Assembly: GCA_947454705.1 (NCBI GenBank)
Contig: CANGKZ010000027.1
Span: 1-64,000 of the forward strand
Origin: Verrucomicrobiota bacterium
GTDB taxonomy: Bacteria; Verrucomicrobiota; Verrucomicrobiia; Limisphaerales; UBA9464
DNA: 64,000 nt
Direction: 5' to 3'
The translations under genes were made by a program, and so were the position numbers. Position 1 is the first letter of the stretch, and each line of letters opens with the position of its first letter. Positions 1 through 9,259 of this stretch are shown one piece after another. The notes under the pieces were generated by a model. It was not told the DNA's origin. It searched no databases and was given only the letters and a program-made list of their open reading frames with translations.

Positions 1-1
1 G

Positions 2-196
2 ACCGCCGTCACGGTCTACCTTCTGGTCGTGCTCATTCGAAAGGAACTCAAAACCACGATCAGCCTCCAAGCCATGCTGCAGATTTTCAGCCTCACTCTC
101 TTCGAGAAAACTCCCCTGTTATCGGCCATTTCCAAGAATTTCGCTTCCGAAGGCGACCCCAATATTAACAATGAGCCCGGTTTGCCCGGTTTCTAA
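2..196 (+). CDS. IS4-type transposase, C-terminal fragment cut by window edge
   Basis: The frame is open from base 2 to a TAA at 194-196 and gives 64 residues without a start. It contains YLLVVLIRKEL, then LQAMLQIFSLTLFEKTPL, then a short polar tail ending in LPGF. This pattern (hydrophobic helix, Lys-rich turn, LQ-x2-LQI-x-SLxLFEKTP, loose tail) is what I recall from the C-terminus of IS4-family DDE transposases with a DUF4372-like N-terminus. The DDE catalytic residues would lie upstream, outside the window, so activity cannot be judged. A short perfect inverted repeat overlaps the stop codon. The next gene is convergent on the minus strand. The family call rests on the tail alone. Confidence 0.55.
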   Translation, partial: TAVTVYLLVVLIRKELKTTISLQAMLQIFSLTLFEKTPLLSAISKNFASEGDPNINNEPGLPGF

Positions 197-201
197 ACCG
201 G
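186..201 (+). terminator. Inverted repeat overlapping the transposase stop codon
   Basis: Two 7-base arms (ccggttt at 186-192 and aaaccgg at 195-201) are separated by two bases and contain the TAA stop. No T-run follows directly, although the sequence after it is AT-rich. It may act as a weak terminator or be part of the element end; no partner inverted repeat is visible because the left end lies outside the window. Confidence 0.3.
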
Positions 202-242
202 ACAGTACTGATTTAAAATTTATAATTCCGCCAGGGCCCTGC

Positions 243-1520
243 TCAGTCCTTCCAAAACCACGACTCGCCGGACACCGAATACCGCACTTCCATCTCCGGC
301 GTTTCCACCGGGGCATTGCGATAGTGCGACTCCACACCCGCCAAGGTCATGCCCGAGGTCAGCAGCGTCCGCTCGATCGGATACGGCTGCACCCGCTCGT
401 TCACCATGCGCTCGATGTGACGAATCTGCGGACTGAAGAAATCCGCCGTCGTTGAACCGTGCGTCGGCATTGGGAGATACATCTGGCAGGAATGAATCCG
501 TCCCGATCCCTTTTCCATGCCCGCGTAATTGAAATCCCGGATGTCAACCATGAGCAGCGAGGTGTGAAACCCATCGCCGTGCTCGTAGAAATTCGCCCAC
601 GCCGTCGGAAACACCCGACGCGCCCAGTCGAGCGACACCGCATCGGTCGGGTACCCATTCTTCACCGGCAAATTGTGACTTCGTGTCAGTGCCGCCACTG
701 CCAGGGCCGCGGTCGCATCCCTGCGCGCCACGTAGTCCCACATCTTCTGCCCCTGCAGCGACGTGGCCCGGCGGATTCCCACCTCACCACCGGCCCGTCG
801 TTCCGACATGCACTGCGCGGTCTCGATTCCGTGGAAGTCGTAACTGTCACGCCCGCCGTACCCCACACACACGCTCTCGGCGAGCGGCGTGCCGGCCGGC
901 AGATCAATCGCGGGAAATCGCCGTGTCACCGGAAGCGAGGACCCCGCCTGGAACGGAAACCCGAGCCGACGCGCATCGGCCACCATCTCCACGCACTCCT
1001 CCCAGCGTGTGGAGAGATGCTTGTCGTTGAACACCGGAACGCTGCGTCCGCTGGATTCAAACACCTTCACCACCTCCTTGAAGAACCGGTAGCGCGGATA
1101 GAGCGTCTGCCCCTTTTCGTTCCGCGGATACTTGCCGTGCTCTCCGATGATCACCACGCCGTCCACCGCGAGCTTGCCTGTGCCCAGCGTGAGAGCCTCG
1201 GCAATCGTTGGGAAAATCGGCACCTGATGACGCTTCGCGGTATCGACCGACAAATCACCCTTGGGATGCTGGTCCACGTACAGCGCGACCAGATCCAGGT
1301 CCGACTTGTGCCACGCGCCCTGCCAGCCGTAACCCACCAGGAAGCGGTCGATGAAATGCTGCGCGTGCGAATGGGTGCGGACCTCGGTGCAGATCAGGGC
1401 GATTCGTTTTCTCGGTGCATCGGCACCGCGAACGGAGAATCGGGGCGCGGCGGCCAGCGCGGCAGCCGCGGTGACACCGGTGGAGAGGAAGGACCGGCGG
1501 GTGATTCCGGGAGTGACCAT
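243..1520 (-). CDS. Tat-exported protein of unknown function
   Basis: The protein has 425 residues from an ATG at 1520. The N-terminus carries a twin-arginine signal, TRRSFLSTG, followed by an Ala-rich hydrophobic stretch ending near AAAPRFSVRGA, so the mature protein is probably periplasmic and may bind a cofactor. The body contains IALICTEVRTHSHAQHF, GVVIIGEHGKYP and DGFHTSLLMVDIRDFNYAG, which give an alternating alpha/beta impression. I associate such proteins with uncharacterised conserved families of planctomycetes and verrucomicrobia. It is the last gene of a three-gene minus-strand run after a creatininase-family amidohydrolase and an MFS transporter (gap 67 bases), so it may act on the same substrate. 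No function can be named from sequence. Confidence 0.75.
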   Translation of the reverse strand: MVTPGITRRSFLSTGVTAAAALAAAPRFSVRGADAPRKRIALICTEVRTHSHAQHFIDRFLVGYGWQGAWHKSDLDLVALYVDQHPKGDLSVDTAKRHQVPIFPTIAEALTLGTGKLAVDGVVIIGEHGKYPRNEKGQTLYPRYRFFKEVVKVFESSGRSVPVFNDKHLSTRWEECVEMVADARRLGFPFQAGSSLPVTRRFPAIDLPAGTPLAESVCVGYGGRDSYDFHGIETAQCMSERRAGGEVGIRRATSLQGQKMWDYVARRDATAALAVAALTRSHNLPVKNGYPTDAVSLDWARRVFPTAWANFYEHGDGFHTSLLMVDIRDFNYAGMEKGSGRIHSCQMYLPMPTHGSTTADFFSPQIRHIERMVNERVQPYPIERTLLTSGMTLAGVESHYRNAPVETPEMEVRYSVSGESWFWKD

Positions 1521-1587
1521 GGGCAAACCCTACGGCAGACCGAATCCTGCGCGCCATGTCGAATCCGCGATCCGATGCAGAATCGTC

Positions 1588-2883
1588 TCAACGCCCGCCA
1601 CGCGGAGTCACCGGACGCCAGCAAACGATCAAGAGCAGAAGCGCAAACGTCGGAAGAAACCCGGCAAGAATCAGCCCGAGATCAAACGATCCGGTGCGGT
1701 CGGCCAACACCCCGAACGCATGTTGCGCCTGCGCCGGTGCAAGCCAGCCCGCGACCCCGGCCATGCCGGTGATCCGCCCCTGAAACCGTTCGGGCAGGTC
1801 CTGAGTGAGCGCGTGATAAATCGGGAACACTCCCAGCGAACCCGCTGCGGACAGCCCCAGTACGGCCAACAACACCGGTCCGCGCCCGAGCCACGGCAGC
1901 AATCCCATCAGGGCGCACAACATCGCGCATCCGCCAAACACCCACACTCGCGCGCGATGCACCGGCACCCCGCGCAATGCGAGTCGCATCACCACCGCCC
2001 CCGCGAGAATGCATCCCACATCGGCCGCGGCAAACCACGCCGAGTTCAACAGCAGCGCATCATTCTCACCGAACCCGCGTCCCTCCTGGAGAAACTTCAT
2101 CAACCACGCCCGCGACACCTGCCAGGTGGTGTTGATGCACGCGATCAGACCAAAAACGATCCACAGGTGTCGGCTGCCCAACAAATCCCACAGCGACGGT
2201 CCTCCGGCATTCGAGTTCCCGGACGCTGCGGCCGGCGTAGCCTCATCGCGATGCCGCAAATCCCGGTCGCGAACCAGCAGCAGCCACGGGATGAGCCATC
2301 CCAGGCCCGCGACGCCAACGACCAAAAATGGAACCCTCCACCCGCCCTCGCCGGGTCCCATCAGGCCGCGCAACACCAACGGCGTGAGAATGGCCCCGAG
2401 CGATGCGCCGCTTTGCAGCAGTCCATTGCCGAAGGAGCGTCGTGACGGATCGAGCAGGAGCCGCGTGGTGCGAATGGCGCAGGGCCAGTGCCCGGCCTCG
2501 AAGAAACCGAGCAGTGCCCGGCACACCAGCAGTTGATGGGGCGTGTGAACGAATCCGGTGGCAATGCCCGCCACCGACCACAGAAGCAACACCACCGCGT
2601 ACAAGGCGCGAACCCCGAAGCGGTCGGCCATCCAGCCAAAGACCAACGAACCTGCCGCGAAGGCGTATCCGAACACGGCCTCAATCTCGCCGTACCCCGC
2701 CTGATTCAGATGAAACTCACGCGTGATGCGAACCGACGCGCCGGCAAGCGTCTGCCGGTCCATGTAGTTGATGGCCGAGGCCAGCAGCAGCAGACCACAA
2801 ATGGTCCACATGCGAACCGGCGACAGCGGATCGACGGGCGAAGCCGGGGCGTGCGATCCAGAAAATGGAGTGGAATCACGCAC
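1588..2883 (-). CDS. MFS transporter, anion:cation symporter (hexuronate-like) type
   Basis: This is a 431-residue permease with about twelve hydrophobic segments. The first helix reads TICGLLLLASAINYMDR, with the NYMDRQTL motif typical of the ACS (ExuT/GudP-like) branch of the major facilitator superfamily, followed by the loop GWMADRFGVR, the MFS A-motif. Such proteins import organic acids with a cation, but the substrate here is not determined. The GTG at 2883 is used as start and lies 12 bases after the creatininase stop; an internal ATG at 2811 directly before the first helix is an alternative. Co-transcription with the creatininase suggests uptake of an amide or cyclic nitrogen compound, which is inference only. 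Confidence 0.85.
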   Translation of the reverse strand: MRDSTPFSGSHAPASPVDPLSPVRMWTICGLLLLASAINYMDRQTLAGASVRITREFHLNQAGYGEIEAVFGYAFAAGSLVFGWMADRFGVRALYAVVLLLWSVAGIATGFVHTPHQLLVCRALLGFFEAGHWPCAIRTTRLLLDPSRRSFGNGLLQSGASLGAILTPLVLRGLMGPGEGGWRVPFLVVGVAGLGWLIPWLLLVRDRDLRHRDEATPAAASGNSNAGGPSLWDLLGSRHLWIVFGLIACINTTWQVSRAWLMKFLQEGRGFGENDALLLNSAWFAAADVGCILAGAVVMRLALRGVPVHRARVWVFGGCAMLCALMGLLPWLGRGPVLLAVLGLSAAGSLGVFPIYHALTQDLPERFQGRITGMAGVAGWLAPAQAQHAFGVLADRTGSFDLGLILAGFLPTFALLLLIVCWRPVTPRGGR

Positions 2884-2895
2884 GCGGGTGGATCC

Positions 2896-3654
2896 TCAGG
2901 CTTCCCAGGATTTACCGTCCCAGCGCACCACCCGTTCAAGCAGTGCGGTGACGTCCGCGGCGAAGGTTCGAAAAAGATGCTCGCCCTTTTCGGCCGAGGC
3001 GAGATTCGGCCAGCCGATGTGACCGGGTTGACTCCGATCCCCCGTGGTCCAGCCCCGAGCCGCGGGACCGAACGCGTTGCCTGGCTCCACCGGCGCCGCC
3101 GCGGCGTAGTCCCCCACGAGCTGCGGCGCGATGCGGAGAATCATCGAGGTCTCCCATTCGCAGGCGTGTCCCATTTCGCGCTGATGCAGCGACGGGAGCG
3201 TCTCCCACGGCTTGGCCCCCAGGCTCCAGTAGGTACCGATGAGGAACAACAGATCGGACCGCTGGCGGTACTTCTGTCGGAGTTCAAACACCACCTGACG
3301 TCCCGGCACATCGTTACCGCCGTGGCCGTTGATGAACACGATGCGGCGGAATCCGTGGTGAACCAGATTGTCCGCCACCCCGGCGAGCAGATCGAGATAC
3401 GTCCGCGGCGGGGCCGACAGCGTTCCCTTGAAATCGAGGTGATGATCCGAATTACCAATCCAGATCAGGGGCGTGAACAACACGCGGTCGTTGAGGTCCG
3501 CCTTCACCCGTCGGATCACCTCCCCCAGCAACATGCTGTCGGTGAACACCGGCAGATGATGCCCGTGCTGTTCCAGAGCGGCGATGGGGACGACCACCGG
3601 GAGGTCCCTCGACAGCGAGGCGACGGCCGGCCAGTTGAGATTCGCGAGATCCAT
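2896..3654 (-). CDS. Creatininase-family amidohydrolase
   Basis: This 252-residue protein begins at the ATG at 3654; the open frame extends upstream but without family similarity. It matches the creatininase/creatinine amidohydrolase fold: PIAALEQHGHHLPVFTDS (metal-binding E..H..LP..TD), SDHHLDFKGTLS and FINGHGGN are the family signatures, and EMGHACEWETS supplies the later metal-binding Glu. These are usually Zn/Mn-dependent amide hydrolases acting in the cytoplasm; members include creatininase, MftE-like peptidases and the FAPy deformylase of riboflavin metabolism. The specific substrate is not determined. It is the first gene of the run creatininase, MFS permease, Tat protein, consistent with a small catabolic operon. 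Confidence 0.88.
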   Translation of the reverse strand: MDLANLNWPAVASLSRDLPVVVPIAALEQHGHHLPVFTDSMLLGEVIRRVKADLNDRVLFTPLIWIGNSDHHLDFKGTLSAPPRTYLDLLAGVADNLVHHGFRRIVFINGHGGNDVPGRQVVFELRQKYRQRSDLLFLIGTYWSLGAKPWETLPSLHQREMGHACEWETSMILRIAPQLVGDYAAAAPVEPGNAFGPAARGWTTGDRSQPGHIGWPNLASAEKGEHLFRTFAADVTALLERVVRWDGKSWEA

Positions 3655-3673
3655 GCGAGTCCGAGAAGAATGT

Positions 3674-3706
3674 CGGATCCGGGTCCGGGCCACCAGCCCG
3701 GATCCG
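3674..3706 (-). terminator. Perfect 10-bp inverted repeat between two minus-strand genes
   Basis: The arms cggatccggg (3674-3683) and cccggatccg (3697-3706) surround a 13-base loop. The hairpin lies between the stop of the lectin-like gene (3737) and the start of the creatininase gene (3654). Read on the minus strand it is followed only by a mixed pyrimidine tract, so it could be a terminator of the upstream gene or a processing site. Confidence 0.4.
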
Positions 3707-3736
3707 GCCGATTCTTGGCCAGCAATCCCGACGCGC

Positions 3737-5086
3737 TCAAGGGGTCGCCAGCACGCGGAAATACCCCTGCCCGGCCGCCAATGCACCGCCCAACGAAATC
3801 GACACCGTGCCGGCGCCATTCACCGGGACACCAAAATTAATCCATGGCCCGTCGACCGTCGGCGCCGACTGAACCTGATAGGATCGGGTGGAATCCACGC
3901 TCCAGCTAAGGGTCTTTGCCTTGAGGGAGAGCGTCACCTCCGGGGAGATGGCCGGCTGAATTTCGACCACGCCCGAGACGAGATCGAACACGGGGTACAT
4001 CGCATTGGGGCTGTCCAAGTTGTTCCAGAACCCTGCGGCGCGCCCTTTGGAATCCCCGGTCTTGACCATGTGAACGTTCAACTCGCCGGTGGAGGTGCTG
4101 CTCGGCTGATTGGTCAGCCAGTGCGAGTACGCGGGGCGTTCCCCGTTCACCCAATACAGCGGCCCACCAGCAGCCGCCCGCCGGAGGCCGAGCCAGAGGT
4201 GTCGCGGCACTCCGCCAAAGGATCCAAACTGGGAGAAAACCCAATCCTGTTCCGCCGCATCGTTGATCGTCACCAAATGTCCCCCGAGGGCGATGGCAGC
4301 ATTTTCGGATGCCTCCCAGGTATCGTCCTGAAGCAGGTAGTAGACATGCCCATTGACCGAGTTCGTGACCGGCCCGGCAAGGATCATCGATGCCTTCGCT
4401 GGAGCCTGATCGATTCCAAAAAGACGCCAGCTGATCCCTTCATCTTGAGTCGACCAAAAGACACCCTTCGTTTGATTGGTCGGCGTGGGATTCGACTCCG
4501 AGACAATCCATCCTCCGGTTTTTTGAACTCCGATCCCCTGCATCTGAAGCGTCACCGTCACCTGGCTCGGCAAAAAATTTGTCGCACCGAATGGAAACCT
4601 TATCGAAAGGTGCACTAAATTGCCCACGGGGGTTCCTGAGAGCCCCGAGGTAGCATCGGCCAGCAAGGTACCCGGGCTTTTCAAACCATTTATTCGAGGA
4701 CCATCGTTGGCATAAATTCGGACGGTCAGGCCATCTGCGAGTGTGTAAGTCGAGTAATAGTCGAAACTGACGTTGCGGAGAACGCGTCCGGAGTTGGTAC
4801 TAATCGTCACCGCGACACCCGCTTCCTCTCCATTGTGGAGCGGGAGGACGCCGTCGTTGAGGCGCGGCTTGTCGTAGGCCACAAAGCCATTCTTTCCATC
4901 TGTGGTGGTGAGCAGCTGAAGGGCAAACGACGAATCCACCGCCTGCCCGCGCGCCATGAGCCCCCAAGAGGCGCAACTTGCCAGCAGCAGCAGGCAGGCA
5001 CGCCCGAAGCGCCCAACTCCGCAGAAAACGTGGCTGGAGAATCGGACGAACGAGTCCGATCGCTGCAAAACGGAATGGAAAATCAT
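3737..5086 (-). CDS. Secreted protein with C-type lectin-like domain
   Basis: The protein has 449 residues from the ATG at 5086. The frame stays open further upstream, but that part would read through the tRNA gene and is rejected. A signal peptide is visible (GRACLLLLASCASWGLMARG, then QA). Residues about 40-200 form a beta-rich region with few landmarks. Next comes a C-type lectin-like segment: HVYYLLQDDTWEASENAAIA, GGHLVTINDAAEQDWV and LWLGLRR, then a WNN motif. The C-terminus (about 80 residues) has the form TLSWSVDSTRSYQVQSAPTV...GPW, a beta-sandwich seen at the ends of many verrucomicrobial secreted proteins. It is probably surface-bound or extracellular, perhaps carbohydrate binding. 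It precedes the creatininase operon but is separated from it by a hairpin. Confidence 0.8.
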   Translation of the reverse strand: MIFHSVLQRSDSFVRFSSHVFCGVGRFGRACLLLLASCASWGLMARGQAVDSSFALQLLTTTDGKNGFVAYDKPRLNDGVLPLHNGEEAGVAVTISTNSGRVLRNVSFDYYSTYTLADGLTVRIYANDGPRINGLKSPGTLLADATSGLSGTPVGNLVHLSIRFPFGATNFLPSQVTVTLQMQGIGVQKTGGWIVSESNPTPTNQTKGVFWSTQDEGISWRLFGIDQAPAKASMILAGPVTNSVNGHVYYLLQDDTWEASENAAIALGGHLVTINDAAEQDWVFSQFGSFGGVPRHLWLGLRRAAAGGPLYWVNGERPAYSHWLTNQPSSTSTGELNVHMVKTGDSKGRAAGFWNNLDSPNAMYPVFDLVSGVVEIQPAISPEVTLSLKAKTLSWSVDSTRSYQVQSAPTVDGPWINFGVPVNGAGTVSISLGGALAAGQGYFRVLATP

Positions 5087-5206
5087 AGCAACGGCATCCG
5101 GACCGCGCGCCAGTGCGCCAGGAGCGGGATCAAAAACCGTAAGAACACAGTGCCGCCAAACCGTGAAAAAGTCCACGAGTGCCGCCTGCTGGTAGGGGAG
5201 AACCCT

Positions 5207-5292
5207 TGGTGCGGATGGTGGGACTCGAACCCACACGACCTTGCGGCCAGGGGATTTTAAGTCCCCTGCGTCTGCCATTTCGCCACATCCGC
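5207..5292 (-). tRNA. tRNA-Leu (anticodon UAA), CCA encoded
   Basis: Read on the minus strand the sequence starts GCGGATGTGGCGAAATGGC and closes with CATCCGC, so the seven-base acceptor stem pairs fully. The anticodon arm is GGGGA-CTTAAAA-TCCCC, giving anticodon TAA. A class II variable arm (TGGCCGCAAGGTCG) and a T-arm (GTGGG-TTCGAGT-CCCAC) are present. A discriminator A at 5210 is followed by an encoded CCA at 5207-5209. It would read UUA and UUG codons. Confidence 0.97.
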
Positions 5293-5561
5293 GACAAGAA
5301 GCCTTTGGCCAGTGCACGGTCAATCCGGCGGGGCGGGCATTCATGCATTTTTGAAATGCTACCGGCTCATTTCAGCGCCCGAACGCCAAGCACCATCCCC
5401 TGTCGACCGCTAGAGGGTACGAGCACGGCTTCCTTGACCGCAAGCCGCACCTCGCGTGGGTTTGAACACCTGACCCTCCCCAAAACCGACTTCGGATCGC
5501 CCGCCGCTCTCCGAACGCTCCGTCCTTCCGCTTGCCCGTCGAGTCAGTAGACTGCCACCGG

Positions 5562-8500
5562 ATGGGCGACGCATACGACCATGAGCTCCGGTTGGCTCTC
5601 GAAGAGGGATTCTTAACTCCCGAGGAAGCCGCCGAACTTATGTCGAAGGCGGGTCAGCGACGGTGTGCCCCGCTCGACCTCCTGGTTGAAGTCGGACGTA
5701 TTTCCCAAGAAAAAGCCAACGCACTTCGCGAGCGCGCCCTCACGATTTCGTCCGCACCCACCGCCCCTTCCGCGACGGTCTCCAGTTTGGAAGCCAACGC
5801 GACCGTTCCAAGCGACGCGGGCCGTCCCACCCCGGGCGCGTCCTCCGAAGTTCCGGAATTCCCCATTCGCAACTGGGATCGTTACACCCCCATTCGCCTG
5901 CTGGGCAAGGGAGGCATGGGAGCGGTGTTCCTCGCGACCGACAAACGACTCGGGCGTCAGGTGGCGTTGAAGTTTGTCCGCACCGAGAACGCCCGTCAGG
6001 CCGAGCAACTCGTCATCGAAGCCCGCGCGCAGGCCCGCGTGAACCACGATCGCGTGTGCAAGGTCTTCGAAGTCGGTGAAGTGAACGGACAGGTTTACAT
6101 CGCCATGCAGTACATCGAGGGCGAGCCCCTCAATGTCGCGGCAACCCACCTTTCTTTTGAGCAGCGCGCGATGGTCATCCGCGACGCAGCCGAGGGCGTG
6201 CACGAGGCTCATCGAGCCGGAATCATACACCGCGACCTGAAGCCGGGGAACATCCTGATCCAGCACGACGTCGATGGCCGGATGAAGACCTTCGTCCTCG
6301 ATTTCGGCATTGCCCACGACCGGGTGGCGGGCACCGAGGATTCCGGCATGATCGCCGGTACGCCGCATTTCATGTCCCCGGAGCAGGCGCACGGCGAGGC
6401 GAACTCGATCGATCGCCGGGCCGATGTCTACTCGCTCGGCGCGACGCTGTATCAGATCCTTTGCTGGCGACCTCCTGTGCCGGGTGCAACACCGTTGGAG
6501 GTGCTGGAAAACATTGGCACGATCCCGCCGCGCCCTCCTCGCGAGATCAATCGGGATGTTCCTCCTGATCTAGAGGCGATCGCCCTCAAATGCCTCGAAT
6601 GGGATCGTTCGGACCGATACGACTCGGCCCGGGCGTTGTCCGAGGATCTGGAACGATTCCTCAATGGGGATCCAGTCCAGGCCAGCCGGGCAGGATTCTG
6701 GTATCGCCTGAAAAAGCGGGCGCGCAAGCATCGGCGAGTCGTGACGATGGGTGCGCTGGCGTTCGTGCTCATCGGCCTGAGCCTGGCCTGGGGAATGCGC
6801 ATTCGCATGCAGGCCTCGACCCGCGAACGCCTCGCCCGCGCCTACACTTCACAAGTGGAACAGATCGAGGCGATGGCGAGGTACGCCGATCTTTCCCGGT
6901 TGCACGACATCCGCCGGGATCGGGCGGCGATCCTCGATCGCATGGCGCAGATCCGGAAGCGGGTGGACGAATCCGGCCCGCTGGCTGCCGCACCGGGAGC
7001 CTATGCCCTCGGCCGGGGTTACCTGGCGCTGGGCGACGACACCCTCGCGCTTCCGGCGTTGCAGGAGGCCTGGGATCGTGGATTCCGCGAACCGAGGGCC
7101 GCATACGCCCTCGCCCTGGTGCTGGGGCGCCACTACCAACGCGCACACGCCGAGGTCGAGCGAATCAAAAACGATACGCTTCGCGCCCGCCGCCAGGCCT
7201 CGATCGAGTCCACGTATCGCGATCCCGCACTCGCATACCTGCGACAAAGTTCCGGGGCCGACATCCCGTCGCACGACTACCTCGCCGCCCTGATTGCCTT
7301 CTACGAGGGGCGCTTCGACGAAGCGTTGGTCAAGGTGGGACAGATCCAGGCGGTTCTGCCCTGGTTTTACGAGGCGCCTCAATTGCGCGGGGATATTCTG
7401 CTCGCACGGGGCACTCAGGCGTTTCGTCGGGGCGACCGAAATGGAGCCAAGTTGGATTTCGATGCGGCCCGCGCCGCCTACGCCACCGCCTGCGCCATTG
7501 GCGACAGTGTTCCCGCGCTGTGGACCGCCGCTGGCACGGTCGAGGCGACCGTCCTCGTCATGCAGTTGTACGGCGAGGGCGATATCACCGAAATCGCCGA
7601 ACGCGGTCTCCGCGCTGCCGCGCATGCTCTGACTGCCGATCCTTCCAGCACCGACGCCCGATTGTTGTCGGCACGACTTCATCGTCGCATTGCCGAAGAT
7701 ATCAGTCTGCACGGGGGCGATGCCGGCGCGCATTTGAATCAGGCTCTGGCCGATGCGCGGAGTGTGGTCGAAGGCAGAACTTCCTCCCCGGCCGAGCGAT
7801 TGGAATTGGTGCGGGTGCATCTTCAATTCGGAGAATCGGTTCTCGAACGAGGCAAGGATCCCACGCCCCATCTCAAAGCGGCAGCCGGGCTGCTGGATCA
7901 ATTCACCGAGGCCGAACAGGACTACGAGACGCTGATGCAGTCCGGATTGATTGCCCACACCTGGGCCGATTTTCAGGATCAGGTGGGGGAGGATTCCGCC
8001 ACGCAACGATCCCGCGCCATCACGTCCTACCAGGCGGCCACGGTGGCGGACGGCAATCAGGTTCCGGCATGGATCAATCTTGGTACATGCCTTCTGGCCG
8101 ACGCCAAGCGCCCGGGTGTGGCGGATCCCGCGGGGCGGCTGGAGAAGGCCCGCGAGTCGCTCGACCGGGCGCGCGCTCTCGATCCCAAACACATTGTCCC
8201 TTACCTGTTCAGCGGACAGGTGCTCGCCGAGCTTGCCGAACGAACCCGGCGACACGGGGGCGATCCCCGCCCGGAAATGGAACGGGCGCTGCAGTTCTAT
8301 TTGTCCGGAATTGAAACCAAGCGCGATCAACCCCAGTTGCACAACGCGGCGGGGTTCCAGCGACTGTCGCTCGCCGCAGAAGCATGGGATCGCGGTGAAT
8401 CTCCCTGGAAACTTCTGGATGCAGCCCGCCGCGATTTCACCAACGCGATCCAGGTGGCGCCCAAACAGGGGTGGGCCTACATGAATCTGTGCGAATCCTG

Positions 8501-9221
8501 GACGGCCGAAGCATCCTACCGAAGCCAGACCGGTGGGGATCCTTCGTCGTGGGTGCACCAGGCACTCGTGCAGGGCACCGAGGCGAGCCACCGCATGGGC
8601 AACGAGGCGACCCTCTGGTCCGACATCGCGGATGCGCACCTTGTGCTGGCGGAGTCTCAGGTCACCAAGGGACGCGACCCTTCCAGCGCAATTCTGCAGG
8701 CCATGTCCGCAATCACCAATGCGTGGCAACGGAACAAAAAAGAACCGACGGCAGCGCGATCCATGGCCACTGCTTTGGCCCTCCGAGCCCGCTGGGAGTC
8801 CAGCCAGGGACGCGACGCGAAGGATGCGTTTGCCCGGGCTTCAGCGGCCTACGATCGGGCCGGTGCGTTGGCTCCAAACGATCAGAACACCCAGCTTGCC
8901 TTCGCCCGGTGCTGCCGCGACTGGACCCAGTTTCTTCACTCGCGCAACCAGGATCCCGCCCCCGCCCTGTCCCGGGCCGAACGGATTGCCGATGCACTTC
9001 TGCAGACGCGACCCCAATGGGCGGAAGCGCTGGTCCTGCGCGGATCGATTTGCCTCGAGCTCGCGTCCATCGACACCCAAGCGGAATCCCGGGCCCAGCA
9101 TGCGAAACGCGCCGTGCAGCTCATCCAAAACGGACTCAGCCTCAATCCCCATCTCGAAGTCCGATGGAGATCTTCCGCCAATGCTGCCAAGGCGCTGGTG
9201 GACGGCACGGCCCGTCCATGA
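5562..9221 (+). CDS. Transmembrane Ser/Thr protein kinase with long TPR-like C-terminal region
   Basis: The protein has 1219 residues; ATG at 5562 is preferred over an upstream in-frame TTG. Residues 1-100 contain a small helical segment (LALEEGFLTPEEAAEL) and a Ser/Ala/Pro linker. A complete Hanks-type kinase domain follows at about 107-370: glycine loop GKGGMGAV (115-122), VALK with Lys137, HRDLKPGN (223-230), DFG (247-249) and GTPHFMSPEQ. A juxtamembrane basic stretch leads to one membrane helix at about 393-411. Some 800 residues of helical TPR-like repeats follow (for example ARESLDRARALDP, ARRDFTNAIQVAPKQGWAYMNL), presumably periplasmic. All catalytic motifs are intact, so an active receptor-type kinase is likely. 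No partner phosphatase or regulator is adjacent. Confidence 0.92.
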   Translation: MGDAYDHELRLALEEGFLTPEEAAELMSKAGQRRCAPLDLLVEVGRISQEKANALRERALTISSAPTAPSATVSSLEANATVPSDAGRPTPGASSEVPEFPIRNWDRYTPIRLLGKGGMGAVFLATDKRLGRQVALKFVRTENARQAEQLVIEARAQARVNHDRVCKVFEVGEVNGQVYIAMQYIEGEPLNVAATHLSFEQRAMVIRDAAEGVHEAHRAGIIHRDLKPGNILIQHDVDGRMKTFVLDFGIAHDRVAGTEDSGMIAGTPHFMSPEQAHGEANSIDRRADVYSLGATLYQILCWRPPVPGATPLEVLENIGTIPPRPPREINRDVPPDLEAIALKCLEWDRSDRYDSARALSEDLERFLNGDPVQASRAGFWYRLKKRARKHRRVVTMGALAFVLIGLSLAWGMRIRMQASTRERLARAYTSQVEQIEAMARYADLSRLHDIRRDRAAILDRMAQIRKRVDESGPLAAAPGAYALGRGYLALGDDTLALPALQEAWDRGFREPRAAYALALVLGRHYQRAHAEVERIKNDTLRARRQASIESTYRDPALAYLRQSSGADIPSHDYLAALIAFYEGRFDEALVKVGQIQAVLPWFYEAPQLRGDILLARGTQAFRRGDRNGAKLDFDAARAAYATACAIGDSVPALWTAAGTVEATVLVMQLYGEGDITEIAERGLRAAAHALTADPSSTDARLLSARLHRRIAEDISLHGGDAGAHLNQALADARSVVEGRTSSPAERLELVRVHLQFGESVLERGKDPTPHLKAAAGLLDQFTEAEQDYETLMQSGLIAHTWADFQDQVGEDSATQRSRAITSYQAATVADGNQVPAWINLGTCLLADAKRPGVADPAGRLEKARESLDRARALDPKHIVPYLFSGQVLAELAERTRRHGGDPRPEMERALQFYLSGIETKRDQPQLHNAAGFQRLSLAAEAWDRGESPWKLLDAARRDFTNAIQVAPKQGWAYMNLCESWTAEASYRSQTGGDPSSWVHQALVQGTEASHRMGNEATLWSDIADAHLVLAESQVTKGRDPSSAILQAMSAITNAWQRNKKEPTAARSMATALALRARWESSQGRDAKDAFARASAAYDRAGALAPNDQNTQLAFARCCRDWTQFLHSRNQDPAPALSRAERIADALLQTRPQWAEALVLRGSICLELASIDTQAESRAQHAKRAVQLIQNGLSLNPHLEVRWRSSANAAKALVDGTARP

Positions 9222-9259
9222 GTTCGGGTGCGAGACCCGGAGCGGACCCGTGCGGGCGG

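Noticed and set aside
2488-3840. Open frame of 450 codons on the plus strand
   Set aside because: Antisense to the MFS and creatininase genes and without any recognisable domain.
5087-5344. Upstream extension of the lectin-like protein
   Set aside because: It would run through the tRNA-Leu gene; the ATG at 5086 is directly followed by a signal peptide.
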